Shown here piece by piece: positions 31,206 to 42,675 of a stretch of 64,000 nucleotides of DNA. Below the pieces are notes generated by a model. It worked only from the letters and a program-made list of their open reading frames with translations. It was not told where the DNA came from and ran no database searches. The stretch is from assembly GCF_029867415.1 (NCBI RefSeq), contig NC_081182.1, positions 12,158,646 through 12,222,645 on the forward strand, written 5' to 3'. The DNA comes from Vicia villosa (Eukaryota; Streptophyta; Magnoliopsida; Fabales; Fabaceae). A program made the position numbers and the translations under genes. Numbering within the stretch: position 1 is the first letter of the stretch; each line of letters starts with the position of its first letter.

Positions 31206-31470
31206 AACGATTTTTCAGAATTGTCATATATGAAATACATAAAGATTATACTTATAATCTTCAAAAATATAATATTGTGAAATACATAAATTTAATATAA
31301 AATGAGGAAGTATAGAAAAAACGGAAACAAATGATACAAATGAAAATTAAACAATTTGTCTTGACGACTATTAGTTAATAATAATAATCCATGAGATAGA
31401 GAGTAGAAAATAAAAAAGCATAAATATATCCTAGCATTAAGAACATCTGGACAGTTTGAAATCTGCTACT

Positions 31471-32545
31471 TCAAGCTTTCCACTCACCATTTTGCAGCTT
31501 TGTTGGTAGAAATGTTTCTACAAACCAACTTTCCTCTGTGGCCAATATGTAAACTTTTTTGTTGGTGGTCAACATAATACCTAACTCCTTCCCCCAAGAC
31601 GTTTGTTTCGTTACGTAAGTTTTATCCAGCAAATTTTGCACAACTGTCTTTTTGTGTTTGGTCAAGAATTTTGTATATTTGTGGAGGTTGTATGTCTCAA
31701 TATCTGATGGTCTAACTCTCAACCAATAAAGGTTGAGAGTGGTCATGTTTTCACTGTCGTAAGCACTATTGTCGGCCCCATATTTGTAACAAAGCATTAT
31801 ACCAAAACCAGAAATGTCTCCATCCATTAACGCAAGTACTGGTAATTCAAATGTAAACTTATTTTCTTTACGAATTTTCTTGAGGCCACATCTGGCATAC
31901 CTGATCCACTTATAATGATACGTTTATATTTTTCATGAAACTTGGCTGAATGAAGAATGGTAAGTATCGCATGACTTTCTATAACAAAATGAAAAGTGCT
32001 CCCTTACTATTAATCTTTGTAACTTTATCCATGATCATCTGTATATAGCCCCCGACATATCCGCCTTTTCTCAATCTATGACATACGCCTTTTTGTATTC
32101 TAAATTTTTTTCTAAGATAAAAGCATGATATGTAAATTCCAAATCACCAAGAACTTTTCCATAGGTTTCGGAATACACATGTAAGTAATCAAGAGTGCAG
32201 TCGAGACACATCGCAATAGTGAGAAGCACCCCATCCGATTTATGATGATAAAAAAAACAAATTATAATTTGCAAAATAAAACATAAAGGTATTATCAATA
32301 ATAACAAAAAATAATTAAATCACTATTTCATTTCAACCTTTTTACACTTGCTTTTGAGAACCATTAAGCATCATGCAAATCTTTTGGTAATTTAAGATCA
32401 AAGTTTGCATCAAATACTGTTGCATGTAAGTCATTTATTTCAGGTAAATATGGAAATAGATGTTTCAAATGCCCAGATTCCCACCATTGTTTTCATCCTT
32501 GACTACTTTCATATCCTCGGTAACCGCCTTTGTTTCAGTAGTCAT
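31471..32545 (-). pseudogene. SPO11/topoisomerase VI subunit A-like pseudogene, unit 1
   Basis: The core matches the plant SPO11/Topo VI A family block by block: MCLDCTLDYLHVYSETYGKV then LGDLEF (family CxIGCTRSSLNV.. GRLxF), a broken IDC-KADMSGGYI (family IDCTKMGMGGKAIP), then ALFHFVIESHA (family LFILLVEKDA), GMPDVASRKFVKK (family GQPDVATRLFLRK), MDGDISGFGIMLCYKYG (family VDSDPYGxxIL), SAYDSENMTTLNLYWLRVRP and a C-terminal TFLPTKLQNGEW (family VYLPLKLQQKDW). It needs frameshifts near 32000 and 31850, and a stop replaces Cys in the IDCEK motif. The upstream part (MTTETKAVTEDMKVV...) is of unknown origin. The catalytic-tyrosine region of SPO11 is not found. In meiosis SPO11 makes double-strand breaks; this copy cannot. 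Confidence 0.8.
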
Positions 32546-33201
32546 AGGTAAATCTTAATATGTAATTTATTCAACCCGAAAATATGAATTTCTAAGAAGA
32601 GTGAAGAAAAATAAAAACTAATAAAAGAGAAATAAGGTGTGCCAATAAATTAACAATATTTTTCATAGACGTAATACTGGAAAACATAAATATATCACCG
32701 ATTTAATATTGTAAGTTTAAGAGTAAAAACAATGTCAAACACGATACGAATCATGATGCAAATATCAGTAAAATGATTTGAAAAGATCCAACCAGCATAA
32801 TGATTTAGAAAAATCCAGAAATCATGTGATTGATGAAAAACGGAAAAATGGAAGATGAAAGAAGAAGTATATCCTACGAAGGAAGAAGCAAGAATGAAAA
32901 GTGCAGTGTAGAGGAATGAGATGAATAGAGCATAACTTTTATAAATGGCCGTAAAGGAATCTAAAGGGCTGTAAAGGTTTCCAAGATTAAATTCAAATTT
33001 TGTAGGGTTTCCCAATCACGTGAATGTTTCCAAAGAATGCAATAAATAGCAAGTATTTAAAAATGGTATAATTGTTAAATAATGATTTGTAATGACATTT
33101 AGGTGTATGAAAAACCATATATAAATTGATTTTGTTAGGGCATTTAGGTAATTTTGGTAGTATATTATTTTATTATATTAATAATAGACTTTCCAAACAG
33201 G

Positions 33202-33425
33202 CGGTGACCAAAGTGTCGCCACTGTCGTTCTTCTCAAAGAATTATGGAGGAAACAACAACCATCAAGAACAAGCAATTAACAATCAATTGGTGATTAACA
33301 TCGAGTGTCATCGTCGCTGTCCACTCTCTCATTTGATCTTGTTGAAGAGATTTTGTGTAGGCTTCCTATGAAATCCCTTGTACAACTATCATTTATCTCC
33401 AAAATTACAAATTAGCCAAAGAACT
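33202..33425 (+). pseudogene. F-box gene 5' fragment, unit 1
   Basis: Homologue of the intact-frame F-box start seen at 40640. Here the start codon is GTG instead of ATG, and an extra CT before the F-box shifts the frame (LSHLILLKRFC instead of SFDLVEEILCRLP). Divergent from the SPO11-like pseudogene of the same unit, about 660 bp away. Confidence 0.65.
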
Positions 33426-33895
33426 GATGTAGATATAATAATTAAGAGTGGAAATGCATGAATTATGTAATAGATTGATTGATAAATATAGGTTTCTTAG
33501 TGTTGCTATCATAATGCCAAACAAAGAAGCATTTCCTTAGAAAATACTAACTACCTTGAAAAAATATTTATTTGTAGAATGAGAATATGAATGATCTAGA
33601 ACTTTTCAGAAAAAAGAAGCCTTTCTTTAGAAAATACTAACCACCTTTTTCAGAATTGTCATATATGAAATACATAAAGATTATACTTATAATCTTCAAA
33701 AATATAATATTGTGAAATACATAAATTTAATATAAAATGAGGAAGTATAGAAAAAACGGAAACAAATGATACAAATGAAAATTAAACTTGACGACTATTA
33801 GTTAATAATAATCCATGAGATAGAGAGTAGAAAATAAAAAAGCATAAATATATCCTAGCATTAAGAACATCTAGGACAGTTTGAAATCTACTACA

Positions 33896-34966
33896 TCAAG
33901 CTTTCCACTCACCATTTTGCAGCTTTGTTTGTAGAAATGTTTCTACAAACCAATTTCCCTCTGTGGCCAATATGTACACTTTTTGTTGGTGGTCAACTTA
34001 ACACCTAACTCCTTCCCCCAAGACGTTTGTTTCGTTCATAAGTTTTATCCAGCAAATTCTGCACACCTGTCTTCTTGTGTTCGGTCAAGAATTTTGTATA
34101 TTTGTGGAGGTTGTATGTCTCAATATCTGATGGTCTAACTCTCAACCGATAAAGGTTGGGAGTGGTCATGTTTTCACTATCGTAATCACTATTGTCGGCC
34201 CCATATTTGTAACAAAGCATTATACCAAAACCTGAAATGTCTCCATCCATTAACGCAAGTACTGGTAATTCAAATGTAAACTTATTTTCTTTACGAATTT
34301 TCTTGAGGCCACATCCGGCATACCTGATCTAATTATAATGATACGTTTATATTTTTCATGAAACTTGGCTGAATGAAGAATGGTAAGTATCGCATGACTT
34401 TCTATAACAAAATGAAAAGTGCTCCCTTACTGTTAATCTTTGTAACTTTATCTACGACCATCTGTATATAGCCCCCGACATATCCGCCTTTTCACAATCT
34501 ATGACATACGCCTTTTTGTATTCTAAATTTTTTTCTAAGATAGAAGCATGATATGTAAATTTCAAATCACCAAGAACTTTTCCATAGGTTTCGGAATACA
34601 CGTGTAAGTAATCAAGAGTGCAGTCGAGACACATCGCAATATTGAGAAGCACCCATCCGATTTATGATGTTAAAAAAATAAATTATAATTTGCAAAATAA
34701 AACATAAAGGTATTATCAATAATAACAAAAAATAATTAAATCGCTATTTCATTTCAACCTTTTCACACTTGCTTTTGAGAACCATTAAGCATCATGCAGA
34801 TCTTTTGGTAATTTAAGATCAAAGTTTGCATCAAATACTTTAGCATGTAAGTCATTTATTTCAGGTAAATATGGAAATAGATGTTTCAAATGCCCAGCTA
34901 CCCACCATTGTTTTCATCCTTGACTACCTTCATATCCTCGGTGACCGCCTTTGTTTCAGTAGTCAT
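33896..34966 (-). pseudogene. SPO11/Topo VI A-like pseudogene, unit 2
   Basis: Same layout as unit 1. It has YVIDCEKADMSG intact, where unit 1 has a stop, and MDGDISGFGIMLCYKYG is kept. It shares with unit 1 a 1-nt deletion just before the Toprim DxD block (AATTCAAATG on the plus strand where units 3-5 have AATTTCAAATG). A further small deletion near 34025 shifts the C-terminus (TYERNKRLGG). Confidence 0.8.
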
Positions 34967-35596
34967 AGGTAAATCTTAATCTGTAATTTATTCAACCCGA
35001 AAATATGAATTTCTAAAAAGAGTGAAGAAAAAGAAAAACTAATAAAAGGGAAATAAGGTGTGCCGATAAATTAACAATATTTTTCATAGAAGTAGTACTG
35101 GAAAACATATATATATCACAGATCGAATATTGTATGTTGAAGAGTAAAAACAATGTCAAACACGATACGAATCATAATGCAAATATCAGTAAAATGATTT
35201 GAAAAGATCCAATAAGCAGAATGATATAAAAAATCCAGAAATCATGTGATTGATCAAAAACGGAAAAGTGAAAGATGAAAGAAGAAGTATACCCTACGAA
35301 GGAAGAAGCAAGAATGAAAAGTGCAGTGTAGAGGAATTTTAAGGGTTGTAAAGGTTTCCTAGATTAAATTCAAATTTTGTAGGGTTTCGCAATCACGTGA
35401 ATGTTTCCAAAGAATGCAATAAATAGCAAGTATTTAAAAATGGTATAATTGTTAAATAATAATTATGCATTTGTAATGACATTTAGGTGTATGAAAAACA
35501 ATATATAAATTGATTTTGTTAGGGCATTTAGGTAATTTTGGTAGTATATTATTTTATTATATTAATAATAGACTTTCCAAACAGACGGTGACCAAA

Positions 35597-35825
35597 ATGC
35601 CGCCACTGTCGTTCTTCTAAAAGACTTGCGGAAGAAACAACAACCATCAAGAACAAGCAATTAACAATCAATTGGTGATTAACATCTAGTGTCATCGTCG
35701 CTGTCCACTCTCTCATTTTGTCTTGTTGAAGAGATTTTGTGTAGGCTTCCTATGAAATCCATTGTACAACTATCATTAATATCCAAAATTACAAATTTGT
35801 CAAAGAACTGATGTAGATATAATAA
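35597..35825 (+). pseudogene. F-box gene 5' fragment, unit 2
   Basis: Starts ATGCCGCCACTGTCG. A stop follows early (TTCTTCTAAAAGAC) and the extra CT before the F-box breaks the frame, as in units 1 and 3. Confidence 0.6.
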
Positions 35826-36298
35826 TTAAGAGTGGAAATGCATGCATTATGTAATAGACTTAACTTTCATTGATCGATAAATATAAGTTTCTTGGTGTTG
35901 CTATCAAAATGCCAAACAAAGAAGTCTTTCTATTGAAAATACTAACTACCTTGAAAAAATAATTATTTATAGAATGAGAATATGAATGATCTAGAACTTT
36001 TCAGAAAAAAGAAGTCTTTCTTTAGAAAATACTAACCATCTTTTTCAGAATTGTCATATATGAAATACATATAAAGTATACTTATAATCTTCAAAAATAT
36101 AATATTGTGAAATACATAAATTTTATATAAAATGAGGAAGTATAGAAAAATCGGAAACTAATGATACAAATGAAAATTAAACAATTTGTCTTGATGACTA
36201 TTAGTTAATAATAATCCATGAGATAGAGAGTAGAAAATAAAAAAGCATAAATATGTCCTAGCATTAAGAACATTTAGGATAATTTGAAATTTACTACT

Positions 36299-37373
36299 TC
36301 AAGATTTCCACTCACCATTTTGCAACTTTGTTGGTAGAAATGTTTCTACAAACCAATTTCCCTCTGTGGCCAATATGTAAACTTTTTTGTTGGTGGTCAA
36401 CATAATACCTAACTCCTTCCCCAAGACGTTTGTTTCGTTACGTAAGGTTTATCCAGCAAATTCTGCACAGCTGTCTTTTCGTGTTCGATCAAGAATTTTG
36501 TATATTTGTGGAGGTTGTAGGTGTCAATATATGATGGTCTAACTCCCAACCAATAAAGGTTTAGAGTGGTCATGTTTTCACTGTCGTAAGCACTATTGTC
36601 GGCCCCGTATTTGTAACAAAGCATTATACCAAAACCAGAAATGTCTCCATCCATTAGCGCAAGTACTAGTAATTTCAAATGTAAACTTATTTTCTTCACG
36701 AAAATTCTTGAGGCCACATCCGGCATAACAAATCCACTTATAATGATACGTTTATATTTTTCATGAAACTTGGCCGAATGAAGAATCGTTAGTATCGCAC
36801 GACTTTCTATAACAAAATGAAAAATGCTCCCTTACTGTTAATCTCTGTAACTTTATCCACGACCTTCGGTATATAGCCCCCGACATATCCGCCTTTTCAC
36901 AATCTATGACATACGCCTTTTTGTATTCTAAATCATTTTCTAAGATAGAAGCATGATATGTAAATTTCAAATCACCAAGAACTTTTCCATAGGTTTCAGA
37001 ATACACGTGTAAGTAATCAAGAGTGCAGTCGAGACACATCGCAATATTGAAAAGCACCCCATCCGATTTATGATGTTAAAATAAATAAATTATAATTTGC
37101 AAATTAAAACATAAAGGTATTATCAACAATAACAAAAAATAATTAAATCGCTATTTCATTTAAACCTTTTTACACTTGCTTTTGAAAACCATTAAGCATC
37201 ATGCAGATCTATTGGTAATTTAAGGTCAAAGTTTGCATCAAATACTTTAGCATGTAAGTCATTTATTTCAGGTAAATATGGAAATAGATGTTTTAAATGT
37301 CCAGCTGCCCACCATTGTTTTCATCCTTGACTACCTTCATATCCTCGGTGACCGCCTTTGTTTCAGTAGTCAT
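36299..37373 (-). pseudogene. SPO11/Topo VI A-like pseudogene, unit 3
   Basis: The longest continuous Toprim frame of the array together with unit 5. Starting upstream in the same frame it reads HFVIESRAILTILHSAKF, then ISGFVMPDVASRIFVKKISL, then VLALMDGDISGFGIMLCYKY. Glu of VIES and the two Asp of MDGD correspond to the Toprim metal-binding residues of SPO11. A 1-nt loss near 36420 truncates the C-terminus (WGRS stop). The junction of the first block (36761-37057) to the second needs one frameshift. Confidence 0.8.
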
Positions 37374-38046
37374 AGGTAAATCTTAATTTGTAATTAATTC
37401 AACCCGAAAATATGAATTTCTAAGAAGAGTGAAGAAAAAGAAAAACTAATGAAAGGGAAATAAGGTGTGCCGATAAATTAACAATATTTTTCATAGAAGT
37501 AGTACTGGAAAACATAAATATATCACAGATGGAATATTGTAAGTTGAAGAGTAAAAACAATGTCAAACACGATACGAATCATAATGCAAATATCAGTAAG
37601 ATGATTCGAAAAGATCCAATCGGCAGAATGATTTAAAAAAATCCAGAAATCATGTGATTGGTGAAAAACGTAAAAATGGAAAACGAAATAAGAAGTATAT
37701 CGTACAAAGGAAGAAGCAAGAATGAAAAGTGCAGTGTAAGGAATGAGATGAATAGAGTATAACTTTTATAAATGGCCGTAAAGGAATTTGAAGGGTTGTA
37801 AAGGTTTCCAAGATTAAATTCAAATTTTGTAGGGTTTCCCGATCACGTGAATGTTTCCAAAGAATGCAATAAATAGCGAGTATTTAAAAAATTTATAATT
37901 GTTAAATAATGATTATGCGTTTGTAATGACATTTAGGTGTATGGAAAACCATATATAAATCGATTTTGTTAGGGCATTGAGGTAAGTTTGGTAGTATATT
38001 ATTATATTATATTAATAATAGACTTTCCAAACAGGCAATGACCAAA

Positions 38047-38280
38047 ATGCCGCCACTGTCGTTCTTCTCAAAGACTTGTGGAGGAAACAACAACCATCAA
38101 GAACGAGCAATTAACAATCAATCGGTGATTAACATCGAGCGTCATCGTCGCTGTCCACTCTCTCATTTGATCTTGTTGAAGAGATTTTGTGTAAGCTTCC
38201 TATGAAATCACTTGTACAACTATCATAAATCTCCAAAATTACAAATTTGCCAAAGAACTGATGTAGATATAATAATTAAG
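38047..38280 (+). pseudogene. F-box gene 5' fragment, unit 3
   Basis: ATGCCGCCACTGTCG start, frame kept through SFFSKTCGGNNNHQERAINN, then broken by the extra CT before the F-box. Confidence 0.6.
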
Positions 38281-38574
38281 AGTGGAAATGCATGCATTAT
38301 GTAATAGACTTAACTTTCATTGATTGATAAATATAAGTTTCTTGGTGTTGCTATCATAATGCCAAACAAAGAAGCCTTTCTTTAGAAAATACTAACTACC
38401 TTGAAAAATTATTTATTTGTAGAATGAGAATATGAATCATCTAGAACTTTTCAGAATAAAGAAGACTTTCTTTAGAAAATACTAATCACCTTTTTCAGAA
38501 TTGTCATATATGAAATACATATAAATTATACTTATAATCTTTAAAAATATCATATTTTGAAATACCTAAATTTA

Positions 38575-39665
38575 TTGGTGGAAATGTTTCTACAAACCAA
38601 ATTCCCTCTCTGGCCAATATGTAAACTTTTTTATTGGTGGTCAACATAATACCTAACTCCTTCCCCCAAGTCGTTTGTTTCGTCACGTAAGGTTTATCCA
38701 GAAAATTCTGCACATCTGTCTTTTCGTGTTCGGTCAAAAACTTTGTATATTTCTGGAGGTTGTATGTCTCAATATCTGATGGTCTAACTCCCAACCAATA
38801 AAGGTTGGGAGTGGTCATGTTTTCACTGTCGTAAGCACTATTTCGGCCCCGTTTTTGTAACAAAGCATTATACCAAAACCAGAAATGTCTCCGTCCATTA
38901 GCGCAAGTACCGGTAATTTCAAATATAAACTTATTTTCTTCACGAATTTTCTTGAGGCTACATACGGCATAACAGGTCCACTTATAATGATACGTTTATA
39001 TTTATCATGAAACTTGGCCGAGTGAAGAATGGTAAGTATTGCACGACTTTCTATAACAAAATGAAAAGTGCTCCCTTACTGTTAATCTCGGTAACTTTAT
39101 CCACGACCATCGGTATATAGCCCCCGAAATATCTGCCTTTTCACAATCTATGACATACGCCTTTTTGTATTCTAAATCATTTTCTAAGATAGAAGCATGA
39201 TATGTAAATTTCAAATCACCAAGATATTTTTCATAGGTTTCGGAATACACATGTAAGTAATCAAGAGTGCAGTCGAGACACATCGCAATATTGAGAAGCA
39301 CCCCATCCGATTTATGATGTTAAAAAAAACAAATTATAATTTTCATTATAAAACATAAAGATATTATCAATAATAACAAAAAATAATTAAATCGCTATTT
39401 CATTTAAACCTTTTTACACTTGCTTTTGAAAACCATTAAGCATCATGCAGATCTTTTGGTAATTTAAGATCAAAGTTTGCATTAAATACTTTAGCACGTA
39501 AATCAACTAAATATGACAATAGATGTTTCAAATTAGGGATGGCAAGCAAACCCAAACCCATGGGGCCCACCCGAACCCGAGTTAATTAGGTTTGGGTGCC
39601 ACCCGATATTTCGGGTGTGGATTTGGTAGTGTGGAACCCGCACCCAAAACCCGAAATCACATCCG

Positions 39666-39708
<43 letters not shown>

Positions 39709-39991
39709 AAAATTTGTAAGAAAATTGTTGTAAATTTTTTTTAATATTTTGCGGCGGGTTTGGGTGAAAAACCCCGAACCCAACAGGTGTAGGCGTGGGT
39801 GTTATTTTTCCACCCGAAAAGCTTTTGGGTTTGGGTTCGGGTGCCAATTTCGGGTGCGGGTTTGGGTAGTGTGAAACCCGCACCTGACCCAACCCGTTGG
39901 CATCCCTATTTCAAATGCCCAGCTGCCCACCATTGTTTTCATCCTTGACTACCTTCATATCCTCGGTAACCGCCTTTGTTTCAGTAGTCAT
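38575..39991 (-). pseudogene. SPO11/Topo VI A-like pseudogene, unit 4, with MITE insertion and 3' deletion
   Basis: Core blocks as in the other units (MCLDCTLDYLHVYSETYEK, YVIDCEKADISG, DSENMTTPNLYWLGVRPSD). A single-base loss at about 38842 removes the Toprim DxD block from the downstream frame. The C-terminal LQNGEWKA end is gone through a deletion near 38573. A 375-bp hAT MITE (39534-39908) splits the N-terminal part. Confidence 0.8.
39526..39916. mobile_element. hAT-type MITE with perfect 8-bp target duplication
   Basis: The element at 39534-39908 (375 bp) begins TAGGGATGGCAA and ends TTGGCATCCCTA, so it has terminal inverted repeats. TTTCAAAT flanks it at 39526-39533 and 39909-39916. 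The other units read ...GATGTTTCAAATGCCCAG without insertion (for example near 34885), which is the empty site. The interior is rich in CCCGAACCC/GGGTTTGGG words and has a (TA)n tract at 39668-39706. An 8-bp duplication is the hAT signature. Confidence 0.93.
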
Positions 39992-40639
39992 AGGTATATC
40001 TTAATCTGTAATTTATTCAACCCGAAAATATGAATTTCTAAGAAGAGTGAAGAAAAAGAAAAACTAATAAAACGGAAATAAGGTGTGCCGACAAATTAAC
40101 AATATTTTTCATAGAAGTAGTACTGGAAAACAAAGTTGAAAAGTAAAAACAATGTCAAACACGATACGAATCATAATGCAAATATCAGTAAAATGATTTG
40201 AAAAAATCCAATCAGCATAATGGTTTAAAAAAATCCAGAAATCATGTGATTGATGAAAAACGGAAAAGTGGAAGATGAAAGAAGAAGTATACCCTACGAA
40301 GGAACAAGCAAGAATGAAAAGTGCAGTGTAGAGGAATGAAATGAATAGAGCATAACTTTTATAAATGGTCGTAGAGGAATTTGAAGGGTTGTAAAGGTTT
40401 CCAAAATTAAATTCAAATTTTGTAGGCTTTCCCGATCACGTGAATGTTTCCAAAGAATGCAATAAATAGCGAGTATTTAAGAATGGTATAATTGTTAAAT
40501 AATGATTATGCATTTATAATGACATTTAGGTGTATGAAAAACCATATATAAATCGATTTTGTTAAGGCATTTAGGTAATTTTGCTAGTATATTATTTTAT
40601 TATATTAATAATAGACTTTCCAAACAGGTAGTGACCAAA

Positions 40640-40852
40640 ATGCCGCCACTGTCGTTCTTCTCAAAGACTTGCGGAGTAAACAACAACCATCAAGAACAAG
40701 CAATTAACAATCAATTGGTGATTAACATCGAGTGTCATCGTCGTTGTCCACTCTCATTTGATCTTGTTGAAGAGATTTTGTGTAGGCTACCTATGAAACC
40801 CCTTGTACAACTATCATTAATCTCCAAAATTACAAATTTGCCAAAGAACTGA
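40640..40852 (+). pseudogene. F-box gene 5' fragment, unit 4 (frame intact through the F-box)
   Basis: ATGCCGCCACTGTCG opens a 70-codon frame. It contains an N-terminal F-box: FDLVEEILCRLPMKPLVQLS then LISK, the SKP1-binding motif of plant SCF ubiquitin ligases. The frame ends soon after (ITNLPKN stop), with no F-box-associated or kelch domain following. This unit lacks the extra CT that breaks the other copies. Probably a remnant rather than a working gene. Confidence 0.65.
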
Positions 40853-41340
40853 TGTAGATATAATAATTAAGAGTGGAAATGCATGCATTATGTAATAGAC
40901 TTAACTTTCATTTATTGATAAATATAAGTTTCTTGGTGTTGCTATCAAACTGCCAAACAAAGAAGCCTTTCTTTATAAAATACTAACTACCTTGAAAAAA
41001 ATAATTATTTGTAGAATGAGAATATGAATGATCTAGAACTTTTCAGAAAAAAGAAGGCTTTATTTAGAAAATACTAACCATTTTTTTCAGAATTGTCATA
41101 TATGAAATACATATAAAGTATACTTATAATCTTCAAAAATATAATATTGTGAAATACATAAATTTTATATAAAATGAGGAAGTATAGAAAAATCGAAAAC
41201 TAATGATACAAATGAAAATTAAACAATTTGTCTTGACGACTATTAATTAATAATAATCCATGAGATAGAGAGTAGAAAATAAAAAAGCATAAATATATCC
41301 TAGCATTAAGAACATTTAGGATAATTTGAAATCTACTACT

Positions 41341-42417
41341 TCAAGCTTTCCACTCACCATTTTGCAACTTTGTTGGTAGAAATGTTTCTACAAACCAATT
41401 TCTCTCTGTGGCCAATATGTAAACTTTTTTGTTGGTGGTCAACATAATACCTAACCCCTTCCCCTAAGACGTTTGTTTCGTTACGTAAGGTTTATCCAGC
41501 AAATTTTGCACAGCTGTCTTTTCGTGTTCGATCAAGAATTTTGTATATTTCTGGAGGTTGTAGGTCTCAATATCTGATGGTCTAACTCCCAACCAATAAA
41601 GGTTTGGAGTGGTCATGTTTTCACTGTCGTAAGCACTATTGTCGGCCCCGTATTTGTAAGAAAGCATCATACCAAAACTAGAAATGTCTCCATCCATTAG
41701 CGCGAGTACTGGTAATTTCAAATGTAAACTTATTTTCTTTACGAATTTTCTTGAGGCCACATCCGGCATAACAGATCCACTTATAATGATACGTTTATAT
41801 TTTTCATGAAACTTGGCCGAATGAAGAATGGTAAGTATCGCATGACTTTCTATAACAAAATGAAAAGTGCTCCCTTACTATTAATCTTTGTAACTTTATA
41901 CACGATCATCGGTATATAGCCCCCCGAGATATCCATCTTTTCACAATCTATGACATACGCCTTTTTGTATTTTAAATCATTTTCTAAGATAGAAGCATGA
42001 TATGTAAATTTCAAATCACCAAGAATTTTACCATAGATTTCGGAATACACGTGTAAGCAATCAAGAGTTCAATTGAGCCACATCGCAATAGTGAGAAGCA
42101 CCCCATCCGATTTATGCTGTTAAAATAAATAAATTACAATTTGCAAAATAAAACATAAAGGTATCATCAATAATAACAAAAAATAATTAAATCGCTATTT
42201 CATTTCAACCTTTTTACAATTGCTTTTGAAAACCATTAAGCATCATGCAGATCTATTGGTAATTTAAGATCAAAGTTTGCATCAAATACTTTAGCATGTA
42301 AGTCATTTATTTCAGGTAAATACGACAATAGATGTTTCAAATACCCAACTGATCACTATTGTTTTCATCCTTGACTACCTTCATATCATCGGTGATCGCC
42401 TTTGTTTCAGTAGTCAT
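41341..42417 (-). pseudogene. SPO11/Topo VI A-like pseudogene, unit 5
   Basis: Toprim region in one frame: MPDVASRKFVKKISLHLKLP, then VLALMDGDISSFGMMLSYKY and TTPNLYWLGVRPSDIETYNL. A TAG replaces the Trp codon of TKQTSWG near 41465. The upstream block keeps YVIDCEKMDISGGYIPMI, close to the family motif IDCTK..MGGKAIP, then INSKGALFILL and the frameshift shared by all units. Confidence 0.8.
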
Positions 42418-42675
42418 AGGTAAATCTGAATCTGTAATTAATTCAAACCAGAAATTATGAATTTCTAAGGAGAGTGAAGAAAAAGAAAAATTAATAAAAG
42501 GGAAATAAGGTGTGTCGTTAAATTAAAAATATTTTTCATAGAAGTAGTATTGGAAAACAGAAATATATCACAGATGGAATATTGTAAGTTGAAGAGTAAA
42601 AACAATATCAAAGTCCATACGAATCATAATGCAAATATCAGTAAAATGATTTTAAAAGATCCAATCAGCAGAATG

